Source of the DNA: an uncultured Lachnospiraceae bacterium
GTDB taxonomy: Bacteria; Bacillota; Clostridia; Lachnospirales; Lachnospiraceae
Assembly (NCBI GenBank): GCA_910587305.1
Contig: CAJUKV010000061.1
Span: 1-16,540, forward strand
Length of the DNA: 16,540 nucleotides
Direction of reading: 5' to 3'
Each line of letters starts with the position of its first letter. Position 1 is the stretch's first letter. Shown here piece after piece: positions 6,312-12,887 of this stretch. The notes beneath the pieces are model-generated. The model saw nothing but the letters and a program-made list of their open reading frames with translations, was not told the origin of the DNA and did not search any database. The position numbers and the translations under genes are program-made.

Positions 6312-6583
6312 ATATATTTATAAAAAGTATAGATTATGGATGAATGCCTTATATTAAGGCCCCTTTTCAAACTATCAAAAGTGATTCCTTTTCTCTATAC
6401 ACTGTCATTATAAAAAATGGTTTTCAATGAATAACTCCACAACTGGATAGCATCCCGCCAGACAGCATCCTATCTGTGCCCTCTTTTATTTTATCTCCAT
6501 ATCCTTCTACAATATAGAGACCATAACTATTTTGGCGGATAGCAGGTTTAGCAACACAATAACTGTAACTTATGGACTGGCAG

Positions 6584-6611
6584 ACATCATAAAGTGATGT
6601 TTGCTTTTTTT
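6584..6611 (+). terminator. Short hairpin with T-run before the DUF5688 gene
   Basis: ACATCA (6584-6589) pairs with TGATGT (6595-6600) around TAAAG, followed by TTGCTTTTTTT. It ends about 16 bases before the ribosome site of the DUF5688 gene. It could be an attenuator in that operon's leader or the end of an upstream short transcript. Confidence 0.4.
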
Positions 6612-6642
6612 GTTCAGACAATCTTGAAAGGAGAAAAAACAA

Positions 6643-7521
6643 ATGAACAAAGAAGCAATGAAACAACAGATTTTGGAAGTACTTTCTAAAAAATTAGGGG
6701 AAAGCTTCCATCTTTCCATCCAGAAAGTCTTAAAGACAAATGAGAAGCTGGATGGGCTGACAATCAGGCATGGCAGTGAAAACATCTCCCCCACCATTTA
6801 TTTGGAATCTTTTTACTAAGCACTTGATAATGGTGTATCTATTGATGATGTTATGGATAGAATCCTGCAGATTTATTCCAATTCAAAGGTTTATCCTGGA
6901 CATTTTGATACTGCCCCATTTTTAACTTACGATCTGCCCCGTAAAAAGATTTATGTGGAGCTTGTCAACAGGCATCTTAACAGGGAATTACTGCAGGATG
7001 TACCCCACCGTCAGTTCCTTGATGACTTTGCGGTTATTGTCCGCTGTATGGTCAGTGCAACAGAAGATGAAACTGCAAGTTTTCTGGTACACAACTATCA
7101 TTTAAACCTTTGGGATATAGACCAGGAATCCCTGATATCCCATGCAATACATAATACAAGGGTTATGATGGGGACCACTTTACAGACTATGGGGAAAGTT
7201 ATTCAAACCCTGAATCAGGGGTTAATGGAATCTGACTTCCCCGACTGCCCTTTCTGGGTACTGACAAACAACAAAAAAATCGCAGGGGCTGCTGCTGTAC
7301 TGTTTGATGATGTACTAAAAGGTTTTGCTATGGAACATGGCAATTTCTATGTCATCTTTTCTTCTGTGCATGAAGCGTTGCTGCTCCCTGAGTCGGATCA
7401 ATTTGATATTGAATTCCTTACCAAAACGAATCAGGAAGTAAACATAATGCAGGTACAGGCAAACGAGGTTTTAGGAACTAAGGCTTATTATTACAGTAAA
7501 GACAAAGGATTTATCTTTTAA
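6643..7521 (+). pseudogene. DUF5688 family gene interrupted by an in-frame TAA
   Basis: A good start (AAAGGAG, 9 bases, ATG at 6643) opens MNKEAMKQQILEVL and runs 58 codons to TAA at 6817-6819. The same frame then continues to 7521 without another stop, for 292 codons in all. The read-through matches the DUF5688 family from end to end: early ENISPTIYLESFY[stop]ALDNGVSIDDV, middle LVHNYHLNLWDI, then WVLTNNKKIAGAAAVLF and VIFSSVHEALLLP. In the family a residue such as Glu (GAA) is expected at the stop, so one G-to-T change explains it. The internal ATG at 6853 has no ribosome site, so reinitiation is doubtful. DUF5688 has no known function and is common in clostridial mobile elements. It heads the plus-strand operon. 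A sequencing error or translational read-through cannot be excluded. Confidence 0.8.
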
Positions 7522-7630
7522 GATTTAAGATGTCAGTATCAGAAATTTCCCTATAGGAAGATTCAAGAAATTTTATAAAGATAAAATTTATAAGAAAGGA
7601 TAAGCACTTTAAAAGGTGTATGGACAAAAT

Positions 7631-7969
7631 ATGAACAAAATTATAGTGACAGGGCGGCTTACGGAAGAACCAAGAGTAACTTACAGTATGGGCAGCGAAC
7701 CCGTGGCACATGCGGTATTCAACTTTGCCGTTCCAGACATGTCTATGAGGAAGGACGAACAGGGAAACTACCCTACTGACTTTTTCAGATGTACCTGTTG
7801 GAATATACTGGCAGAAATTGTTGAAATTCACTGTTCTAAAGGCACAAAGCTCCTCATTTCTGGAAAGCTGAAAAACAACAATTATGAAAAAAACGGGAAG
7901 AAAGTATATTCCAATGAAATCGTAATTGATTCATTAGAATTTCTGGAAACCAAAAAGCAGGATGATTGA
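7631..7969 (+). CDS. ssb: Single-stranded DNA-binding protein (SSB family)
   Basis: The 112-residue product starts MNKIIVTGRLTEEPRV, the classic SSB opening, followed by OB-fold strands (AVFNFAVPD, DFFRCTCWNILAEIVE, GTKLLISGKL, NEIVIDSLEFLE). SSBs coat single-stranded DNA during replication, repair and conjugative transfer. The acidic C-terminal tail ending in 'DDDIPF' that docks host replication proteins is absent; it stops at KKQDD. Element-encoded short SSBs often lack it. The ATG at 7631 is chosen because the family starts there; an in-frame GTG at 7616 would add five residues and AAAAGG lies about 14 bases upstream. It follows the DUF5688 gene by 109 bases and precedes a small gene in the same frame. 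Confidence 0.88.
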   Translation: MNKIIVTGRLTEEPRVTYSMGSEPVAHAVFNFAVPDMSMRKDEQGNYPTDFFRCTCWNILAEIVEIHCSKGTKLLISGKLKNNNYEKNGKKVYSNEIVIDSLEFLETKKQDD

Positions 7970-8005
7970 AAGCCAATACCAAAGACTGTCAGAAAGGATG
8001 AGAAA

Positions 8006-8227
8006 ATCAGTACAGAATTCCAAAGCATTGATGCAGAGGGGCTTTTCAAAAAAACTGTATCTGCATTGGCGGATAAGCGGAGGGATTATCTCTCTGCTTT
8101 AGGAAGTCTGGATGATACAGGCGATTATATTCTAAGGCTGCTGTTTGTTGATTCTGCATCTGTCATACAGGACTGCATTGAGATAGTAAGCGATGCAGCC
8201 CGTGAATATGGCATCCCAATAACCTAA
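8006..8227 (+). CDS. Small unknown protein with apparent ATC start (or start-lost gene)
   Basis: From the SSB stop to TAA at 8225-8227 the SSB frame stays open for 85 codons with no ATG, GTG or CTG. An ideal ribosome site AAAGGA (7993-7998) lies seven bases before ATC at 8006. The codons after it read STEFQSIDAEGLFKKTVSAL, exactly like a normal 'MSTE' start in which ATG has become ATC. The 73-residue acidic, helical product (…SALGSLDDTGDYILRLLFVD…) has no family I recognise. Either AUC is used as a rare start codon at low efficiency, or the gene is a recent start-loss pseudogene. It sits between SSB and the DUF262 gene in the same operon. The intact downstream frame argues that it was functional recently. 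Confidence 0.55.
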   Translation: MSTEFQSIDAEGLFKKTVSALADKRRDYLSALGSLDDTGDYILRLLFVDSASVIQDCIEIVSDAAREYGIPIT

Positions 8228-8281
8228 TTGAAACTTTCCATTTATGGATATAAAAATCCATTTCGCAAAGGAGAAATCATT

Positions 8282-9598
8282 ATGATTAAGACAACTTTAA
8301 ACTGGACGGTAAAAAACCTAAAGAACATGTATGATGGGAAAAATACCCTTCAAATGGATCATGTAATCCAACGCCAAAGCGGACAGTGGGATGGCGACAA
8401 ACTGAAAAAGAGCCTGCTGATCCACAGCATCCTTGCAAACTACCCTGTTCCCCCTGTCTACTGCTTGAAAGAAGCAGTCAGTGAAAAGGATTATTCCTAT
8501 TCAATCCTTGACGGGAAACAGCGTCTGACAACGATTTTTGATTACATAGACGGGAGATACCCATTGGATGAGGAAACCCCATCCGTTGTCATTGACGAAG
8601 TTACTTATGAACTGGGCGGCAGATATTTCACTGACCTTGATGCAGAATGCCAGCAGGAAATCCTCCGCTTCAAGTTCACAATCTATGGCTTTGAGGATGC
8701 AGACGATGACCTGATAGAAGAGATTTTCTTCCGTCTGAACAACAGTGCCCCATTGTCGAAGCCCCAAAAGGCAATGCCTTTATGCGGTGTTGAAAATGCG
8801 AAGTTCATCAAGTCGCTCCTTGCTGACAGGTTCTTTTCGGATATCTGCCAGTTCTCTGCCCTGCAGCGGAGGAAATCTGATGATATGTGTACCCTGCTAC
8901 AGTCCATGATGCTTCTGGACAGCAGACATGAGGGTTATGAATTTTCCTCCATTTCTGCGGATGAAATTATGAGGTATGCCACATATATCAAGAATAATTA
9001 TTCGGAGAAGCAGAAAGAACGTCTTTATGACATCATTGACTATCTGGAAAAGGTATTTCCTGAAAAAGACAAGATGCTTAAAAAAATCAATATTCCAATT
9101 GTTTTCCTTGCGGCTGATACTGCGATGGGAACAGATTATGATTCCACAAAAGGCATCTATCGGGTAGGCCCCATGTATTTCAGGCAGTGGTTTTCCTACT
9201 TTTTTGATGAATGCTATGAGGACTATAAGCAGTACTGTTCTTCGGGCAGCATCAAAAAAGAAAAGACTTTAAAAAGGATTGAGGTTATGGAAAGCTCCTT
9301 GAAAAAGTATTTTGAGCTGGAAGAGACTGAAAAATCAGAACAGAATGGACAGGATATTCCTTTATCGGAAGAAAGCTCCCCTGACGGAGAATCCCTTTTG
9401 GATGGCAGTATGCCTTTCACGGATGCTGACGAAACTGAAAAAGGATCTCCGACTGAAAACACAGAAGGAAATCCAGATTTGCCTAAATCAGAAGAGCTTG
9501 CTTCCGTTGCCGAGAGTGCTACTTTATATACTGTATCTGGCAGTACTGGAACTGCGGAAGACAAACCTCCCGAAGAAATGAACCTTGGTGCAGAATAA
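8282..9598 (+). CDS. DUF262 domain protein (GmrS/ParB-like nuclease superfamily)
   Basis: The 438-residue product has the DUF262 core in its first 220 residues: IQRQSGQWDGDKLKKSLLIHSIL (29-51), ILDGKQRLTTI (75-85, the DGQQR-type motif) and IFFRLNNSAPLSKPQ (148-162). DUF262 is the N-terminal half of the GmrSD type IV restriction enzymes and occurs alone in many mobile elements. The C-terminal DUF1524 HNH nuclease half is missing. Instead residues about 347-438 form an acidic, Ser/Glu/Pro/Thr-rich tail of low complexity, probably disordered. Chance of an anti-restriction, regulatory or nucleotide-hydrolysing role is open. The start at 8282 is set by AAAGGAG eight bases upstream; a longer frame from a TTG at 8228 has no such site. 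A strong terminator follows. Confidence 0.8.
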   Translation: MIKTTLNWTVKNLKNMYDGKNTLQMDHVIQRQSGQWDGDKLKKSLLIHSILANYPVPPVYCLKEAVSEKDYSYSILDGKQRLTTIFDYIDGRYPLDEETPSVVIDEVTYELGGRYFTDLDAECQQEILRFKFTIYGFEDADDDLIEEIFFRLNNSAPLSKPQKAMPLCGVENAKFIKSLLADRFFSDICQFSALQRRKSDDMCTLLQSMMLLDSRHEGYEFSSISADEIMRYATYIKNNYSEKQKERLYDIIDYLEKVFPEKDKMLKKINIPIVFLAADTAMGTDYDSTKGIYRVGPMYFRQWFSYFFDECYEDYKQYCSSGSIKKEKTLKRIEVMESSLKKYFELEETEKSEQNGQDIPLSEESSPDGESLLDGSMPFTDADETEKGSPTENTEGNPDLPKSEELASVAESATLYTVSGSTGTAEDKPPEEMNLGAE

Positions 9599-9610
9599 TG
9601 TTATTTCAAT

Positions 9611-9640
9611 AGGGATGCTGCTTTTGCGGTATCCCTTTTT
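9611..9640 (+). terminator. Intrinsic terminator between DUF262 and radC-like genes
   Basis: AGGGATGCTGC (9611-9621) pairs with GCGGTATCCCT (9626-9636) around TTTT, eleven pairs with three G-T, followed by a run of five T (9636-9640). It is only 13 bases after the DUF262 stop and 17 bases before the next start, so it probably gives partial termination within the operon. Confidence 0.8.
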
Positions 9641-9656
9641 ATGAAAGGAATGCATA

Positions 9657-10121
9657 ATGAGGATTAATTTCTATGACACAAGAATTGCCAATGATGGCAC
9701 AACTATTTTAGTAAAAGAAAGAGGTATCAATTATGAGGGGGCAAATATAAAACACCCTGAAAATATCGTTTTAATGATGCAGGCCCTCCTGCATGTGGGC
9801 GAATTGGCAGAAGAACACTGCTATCTGATTGCCCTTAACAGTTCCTGCAGGATATTGGGAATATTTTTTCTTTCTAAAGGAACTGTATGTGCAAGCCTTG
9901 TAAGCCCAAGGGAAGTGTTCATACGGGCTCTGCTTATTGGTGCAGTACAGATTATACTCTGCCATAATCATCCTTCTGGAAATTCGACACCGACAGATAC
10001 AGATATAAAATTAACCAAAAAGGTTCAGGAATCAGGTGCTCTGTTACATATCGCTTTAGCAGACCACATCATTATCGGCGGAAACAGTTACCTGAGTTTT
10101 AAGGAAGCAGATTTATTGTGA
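9657..10121 (+). CDS. RadC-type JAB/MPN domain protein
   Basis: The 154-residue product is essentially one RadC JAB domain. It carries the metalloprotease-like motif HNHPSG at residues 103-108 followed by D116 (TPTDTD), the JAMM zinc ligands, with E52/E53 upstream as the likely catalytic acid. The N-terminal helix-hairpin-helix of full-length RadC is absent, as is usual for plasmid and ICE copies. Despite its name the family has no proven repair role; element copies are thought to aid DNA processing or transfer. AAAGGAA six to seven bases before the ATG supports the start. The stop overlaps an upstream-extended frame of the next gene. Confidence 0.88.
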   Translation: MRINFYDTRIANDGTTILVKERGINYEGANIKHPENIVLMMQALLHVGELAEEHCYLIALNSSCRILGIFFLSKGTVCASLVSPREVFIRALLIGAVQIILCHNHPSGNSTPTDTDIKLTKKVQESGALLHIALADHIIIGGNSYLSFKEADLL

Positions 10122-10135
10122 AGGGAGAGATACGC

Positions 10136-10648
10136 ATGAAATGGTTCAAAGATGTGAAGTCGCTTGAAGAACTGCGGAAGCTGTACAGGAAGCTTGTTGT
10201 GAAGCATCATCCTGATAACGGCGGTTCCGAAGAAATCATCAAGGAAGTCAATGCAGAGTATGACATTTTGTTCAAGAGACTGAAAAGTGACTTTGAGCAT
10301 AAGGATACATACAAAGATGCAACCAGCAAGCAGAAGCAGGCCTATGACTGGCAGAAAGACAAGCTGATCAGGGAAAAGGTCATGCAGCTTGCAAGGTTTG
10401 AAGGAATCAAGGTTGAGATTATCGGTGTCTGGATATGGGTGTCAAACTGTTATGCTTACCGAAAGGAACTGAAAGAACTGGGCTTCCATTGGGCAAGTCA
10501 GAAGCAGATGTGGTATCTGCATTTTGATGATTTCCATAAGTTCAGTTCAAAATCTGCTTCCATGAGTTATATCAGGGAAAAATATGGCTGTGTGGAAGTC
10601 AGGTTTAAAAAAGACACAGAGGAAAAGAAGAAGCTTGCAAAAACATAA
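10136..10648 (+). CDS. J-domain (DnaJ-like) protein
   Basis: AAGGGAGAG six bases before the ATG at 10136 sets the start, giving 170 residues. The N-terminus is a short J domain (SLEELRKLYRKLVVKHHPDNGG) with the HPD tripeptide at residues 25-27 that stimulates DnaK ATPase. After a lysine-rich linker, a second small domain (about 95-135: GVWIWVSNCYAYRKELKELGFHWASQKQMWYL) has a W/Y-rich pattern seen in mobile-element J proteins. No zinc fingers or C-terminal DnaJ substrate-binding domains are present. Such proteins recruit host DnaK to specific tasks such as remodelling replication complexes. It follows the radC-like gene by 14 bases. Confidence 0.85.
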   Translation: MKWFKDVKSLEELRKLYRKLVVKHHPDNGGSEEIIKEVNAEYDILFKRLKSDFEHKDTYKDATSKQKQAYDWQKDKLIREKVMQLARFEGIKVEIIGVWIWVSNCYAYRKELKELGFHWASQKQMWYLHFDDFHKFSSKSASMSYIREKYGCVEVRFKKDTEEKKKLAKT

Positions 10649-10667
10649 AGGAAAAGAGGTAGATATT

Positions 10668-11096
10668 ATGATGGATTTAAAGACTGCAAATCCACAGGAG
10701 ATTGCGAAGTATTTTTCCCATGAGGTAAACAACATGTTCTTCAAGCCTGATAAGATAGCAGAGGAACAGAGGGATTCCAAGCAGATGGAGGATTTGGATA
10801 TCTGCTGGATAAAGGTAATATCTGACAGCGGATACAGGACAGATTTGAGGAATGAAGCATCCGCCAAAACAGGCAGACAGCTTGCGGAGATTCCCTTTGT
10901 CCAGAAGAAGATGGAATCTGTCAGCAATGTGAAGATGGAAAAAGTGGCAAAGGAGATGGCGATAGACCACAGAACTTTACAGCAGGCATTTTCAGGACTT
11001 ATATTCTACCATTTTCTGCAATCCTGTAATAAAAGGGAAGCCCAAACATTAATCAAAGTTATGGGGGATTCCTTTTATAAGTTACCATTGATTTGA
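10668..11096 (+). CDS. Hypothetical protein in the plus-strand operon
   Basis: AGAGGT seven bases before the tandem ATGATG at 10668 supports this start, giving 142 residues; the upstream extension overlaps the J-domain gene and lacks a ribosome site. I do not recognise the family. The protein is soluble, charged and helical, with QEIAKYFSHEVNNMFFKPDKIA near the start and a possible helix-turn-helix-like stretch MEKVAKEMAIDHRTLQQAFSG at about residues 97-117. It follows the J-domain gene by 19 bases and precedes the next small gene by 15, so it belongs to the same operon. Confidence 0.75.
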   Translation: MMDLKTANPQEIAKYFSHEVNNMFFKPDKIAEEQRDSKQMEDLDICWIKVISDSGYRTDLRNEASAKTGRQLAEIPFVQKKMESVSNVKMEKVAKEMAIDHRTLQQAFSGLIFYHFLQSCNKREAQTLIKVMGDSFYKLPLI

Positions 11097-11111
11097 AAGG
11101 AGAATCATTTT

Positions 11112-11381
11112 ATGGCGATTAATTTAAACGAAGTAAGGAAGCATGTAGAGCTTTATTTTAAGAAGCATCTTCCTAAGTATACAGTATTGGAAATCAGGCA
11201 GAAATCCTATCATCCAGCGGACAATTATCTATATATGGTTTCAGCAAAAAAAGAAGATGGCTCATATGCTTTCTGGTCTTCATGGAATGAACGACTGCAG
11301 ACACTTAACCACGGGCATTATAACTTGCAGTCCGTTGAAGATTGTGAAAAGCTTTTTGAAGAGTTCTACTATGAAGCCTAA
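11112..11381 (+). CDS. Small hypothetical protein, last gene of the operon
   Basis: AAAGGAG overlaps the stop of the previous gene and lies nine bases before the ATG. The 89-residue product (MAINLNEVRKHVELYFKKHL…) is rich in Tyr, His and Lys with several aromatic pairs (YAFWSSWNER, FEEFYYEA), and has no signal peptide or membrane span. I recognise no family. A strong terminator 30 bases after the stop ends the operon here. Confidence 0.75.
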   Translation: MAINLNEVRKHVELYFKKHLPKYTVLEIRQKSYHPADNYLYMVSAKKEDGSYAFWSSWNERLQTLNHGHYNLQSVEDCEKLFEEFYYEA

Positions 11382-11410
11382 AAATTAACAAACTGTAGAT
11401 TTATATGCAG

Positions 11411-11443
11411 ACAGCCCCGCCTTTCCAGTGGGGCTGTTTATTT
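11411..11443 (+). terminator. Operon-ending terminator
   Basis: ACAGCCCCGC (11411-11420) pairs with GTGGGGCTGT (11428-11437) around CTTTCCA, ten pairs with one G-T, followed by TTATTT. This closes the plus-strand run that starts with the DUF5688 gene. Confidence 0.9.
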
Positions 11444-11570
11444 GGAATTCCAATCGCATACTCTGCCACAGCATCCTATCTTCCTGTCTGGTTATTGATC
11501 CTTTTCTTTTATTTATGATATAAGGTAAGCCTTTAAGACTTGCAATAGAAAAAGGAGTGTGAAATCACAT

Positions 11571-12695
11571 ATGTACAGGAACGAAAATATTTCTGCCAGA
11601 ACCAAAAACAGACTGGCAAAGGAAGAATGCTTTAACAGGAATATTCCCATATTAAATATACTCTTCTACATTGGCAATGGATTCATGCTGAAAAAGCAGA
11701 TGGTTACACTGGCAAGGATTTTCTATCAGATAAACGAACACAGGGCTAACGATATGATTGCGGACCTGCTCTCCTACGGCTTGTTGATTAAGAAACAGGC
11801 CACGGACACAAAAACCTGCATCTATATTATGACCAAGTTCCCCCTTGCCATGTACCACGAATGCAGTACGAGGGATTCCTGTTCCATTAAGCTGAATAAC
11901 AGGAAGATATGGAACAACGTCTACAGGGCTGAATTCATTATCAGGCAGGCTGTCCTTTTTATGGAGCAGCTTGGCATAGAGCTGACTCTGCAGAATCTTT
12001 TAAACTTTTTAACGGACTACTGCATCTCAATCTTCACAACGGAAAACCAAATGTCCGTCTATCAGCTATATGGCAGCCTGTATGAAAGCTTCCCCATCAA
12101 GGACAAGGAACTGCTGTCTTCTGGGTTCCCCCGTGTATCTGATTTCATGGATGATTACTATAAGATTACTGCTGACCTGTACCATCATCAATGCAACTTC
12201 CTTGGATATAAGATTGATGATGACTACTCTGCATATCTTGGCATCAAAAACAAACTGCAAAGGGAGAAAGACCTGCTATCTTCCCCAAAGGAATACAGGA
12301 GAAATTACTATTCCCTTTTCAATATGACAGCCGCAGGATTCTTCTTCATCGGGAAGCCTGTTGACGGAAACATCACCATCGGCACTTTCGATAAATGCAA
12401 TAACATGTACTTAAAGAAGATTTATGAAAACATCATCTGTATTTATCTTATGTTGGAAAGGTATCTGGGGTTTTACCCCAAAATCACTTTGCAGGTATAT
12501 ATGTCGGATGCGGACAGGATCATATCTTTACGTGAAAAAGAAATGGAACAGGGCTTCGATTATTCCAGATGCGAAAAACAGCCCCTTACCAAAAGGGAAT
12601 GCTTTTTCCAGAATATGAGGATACCAAGGCAGAATTGGGATGATATCCATGTAGATTACATCTATTACCCGTTGAGGGAAAAATATAACTTATAA
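11571..12695 (+). CDS. Hypothetical protein with possible N-terminal winged helix
   Basis: The 374-residue product starts at ATG 11571, 13 bases after AAAGGAG; a GTG at 11559 sits almost on the ribosome site and is less likely. Residues about 35-95 read like a winged helix (MVTLARIFYQINEHRANDMIADLLSYGLLIKKQ then a wing with CIYIMTKFPLAMYH). The rest, rich in Tyr, Asn and Ile, matches nothing I know; it contains YYSLFNMTAAGFFFIGKPVDG and ends near IYYPLREKYNL. It stands alone between two terminators after a gap (11444-11570) that should hold its promoter. A replication or transfer regulator is possible but is only a guess from the fold. Confidence 0.75.
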   Translation: MYRNENISARTKNRLAKEECFNRNIPILNILFYIGNGFMLKKQMVTLARIFYQINEHRANDMIADLLSYGLLIKKQATDTKTCIYIMTKFPLAMYHECSTRDSCSIKLNNRKIWNNVYRAEFIIRQAVLFMEQLGIELTLQNLLNFLTDYCISIFTTENQMSVYQLYGSLYESFPIKDKELLSSGFPRVSDFMDDYYKITADLYHHQCNFLGYKIDDDYSAYLGIKNKLQREKDLLSSPKEYRRNYYSLFNMTAAGFFFIGKPVDGNITIGTFDKCNNMYLKKIYENIICIYLMLERYLGFYPKITLQVYMSDADRIISLREKEMEQGFDYSRCEKQPLTKRECFFQNMRIPRQNWDDIHVDYIYYPLREKYNL

Positions 12696-12765
12696 ACGTG
12701 TTTTCAACAATACCAACTTCTTAATGATTTGGAGCGAAGCGACAAATGTACTTATGTATTTTAAT

Positions 12766-12802
12766 AAGCTGTCTGTGTTATGCAGGCGGCTTTATTTATT
12801 TT
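12766..12802 (+). terminator. Terminator of the 11571-12695 gene
   Basis: GCTGTCTG (12768-12775) pairs with CAGGCGGC (12783-12790) around TGTTATG with flanking A-T pairs, followed by TTTATTTATTTT. It is 71 bases after the stop. Confidence 0.75.
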
Positions 12803-12828
12803 GTAACACTCAGCAAAATATCTTCATA

Positions 12829-12859
12829 CAAAAAGCAACCTGCCATTGTGACAGATTGC
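12829..12859 (-). terminator. Terminator of the secreted InlB-repeat protein gene
   Basis: On the minus strand GCAATCTG (12859 to 12852) pairs with CAGGTTGC (12842 to 12835) around a nine-base loop, followed by TTTTT. Together with 12766-12802 it insulates the two convergent genes. Confidence 0.8.
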
Positions 12860-12887
12860 ATATAGTAAAAAATTATAGATATAAAAT

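Larger units (their letters stand above)
6063..6642. other. Gene-poor region with repeats and hairpins between divergent operons
   Basis: No gene is supported over about 580 bases. Five copies of ACCCTG occur (see the repeat entry). Other structure includes a nested fold CCTGA...TCAGG (6201-6205 with 6227-6231) enclosing GTCAAC-TAA-GTTGGC, and a perfect hairpin GCCTTA-TAT-TAAGGC (6346-6360). A minus-strand frame from about 6600 to 6424 reads like protein (…VAKPAIRQNSYGLYIVEGYG…) but has no ribosome site or ATG start, so it is at best a gene remnant. The region is suited to hold operators, a structured RNA, an origin or oriT. Confidence 0.4.

Noticed and set aside
9223..9564. 113-codon minus-strand ORF
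   Set aside because: It lies opposite the low-complexity acidic tail of the DUF262 protein and its Ser-rich composition is what the complement of that tail gives.
10547..10970. Minus-strand ORFs of 126 and 97 codons
   Set aside because: They oppose two tightly packed, well-initiated plus-strand genes and have no ribosome sites.
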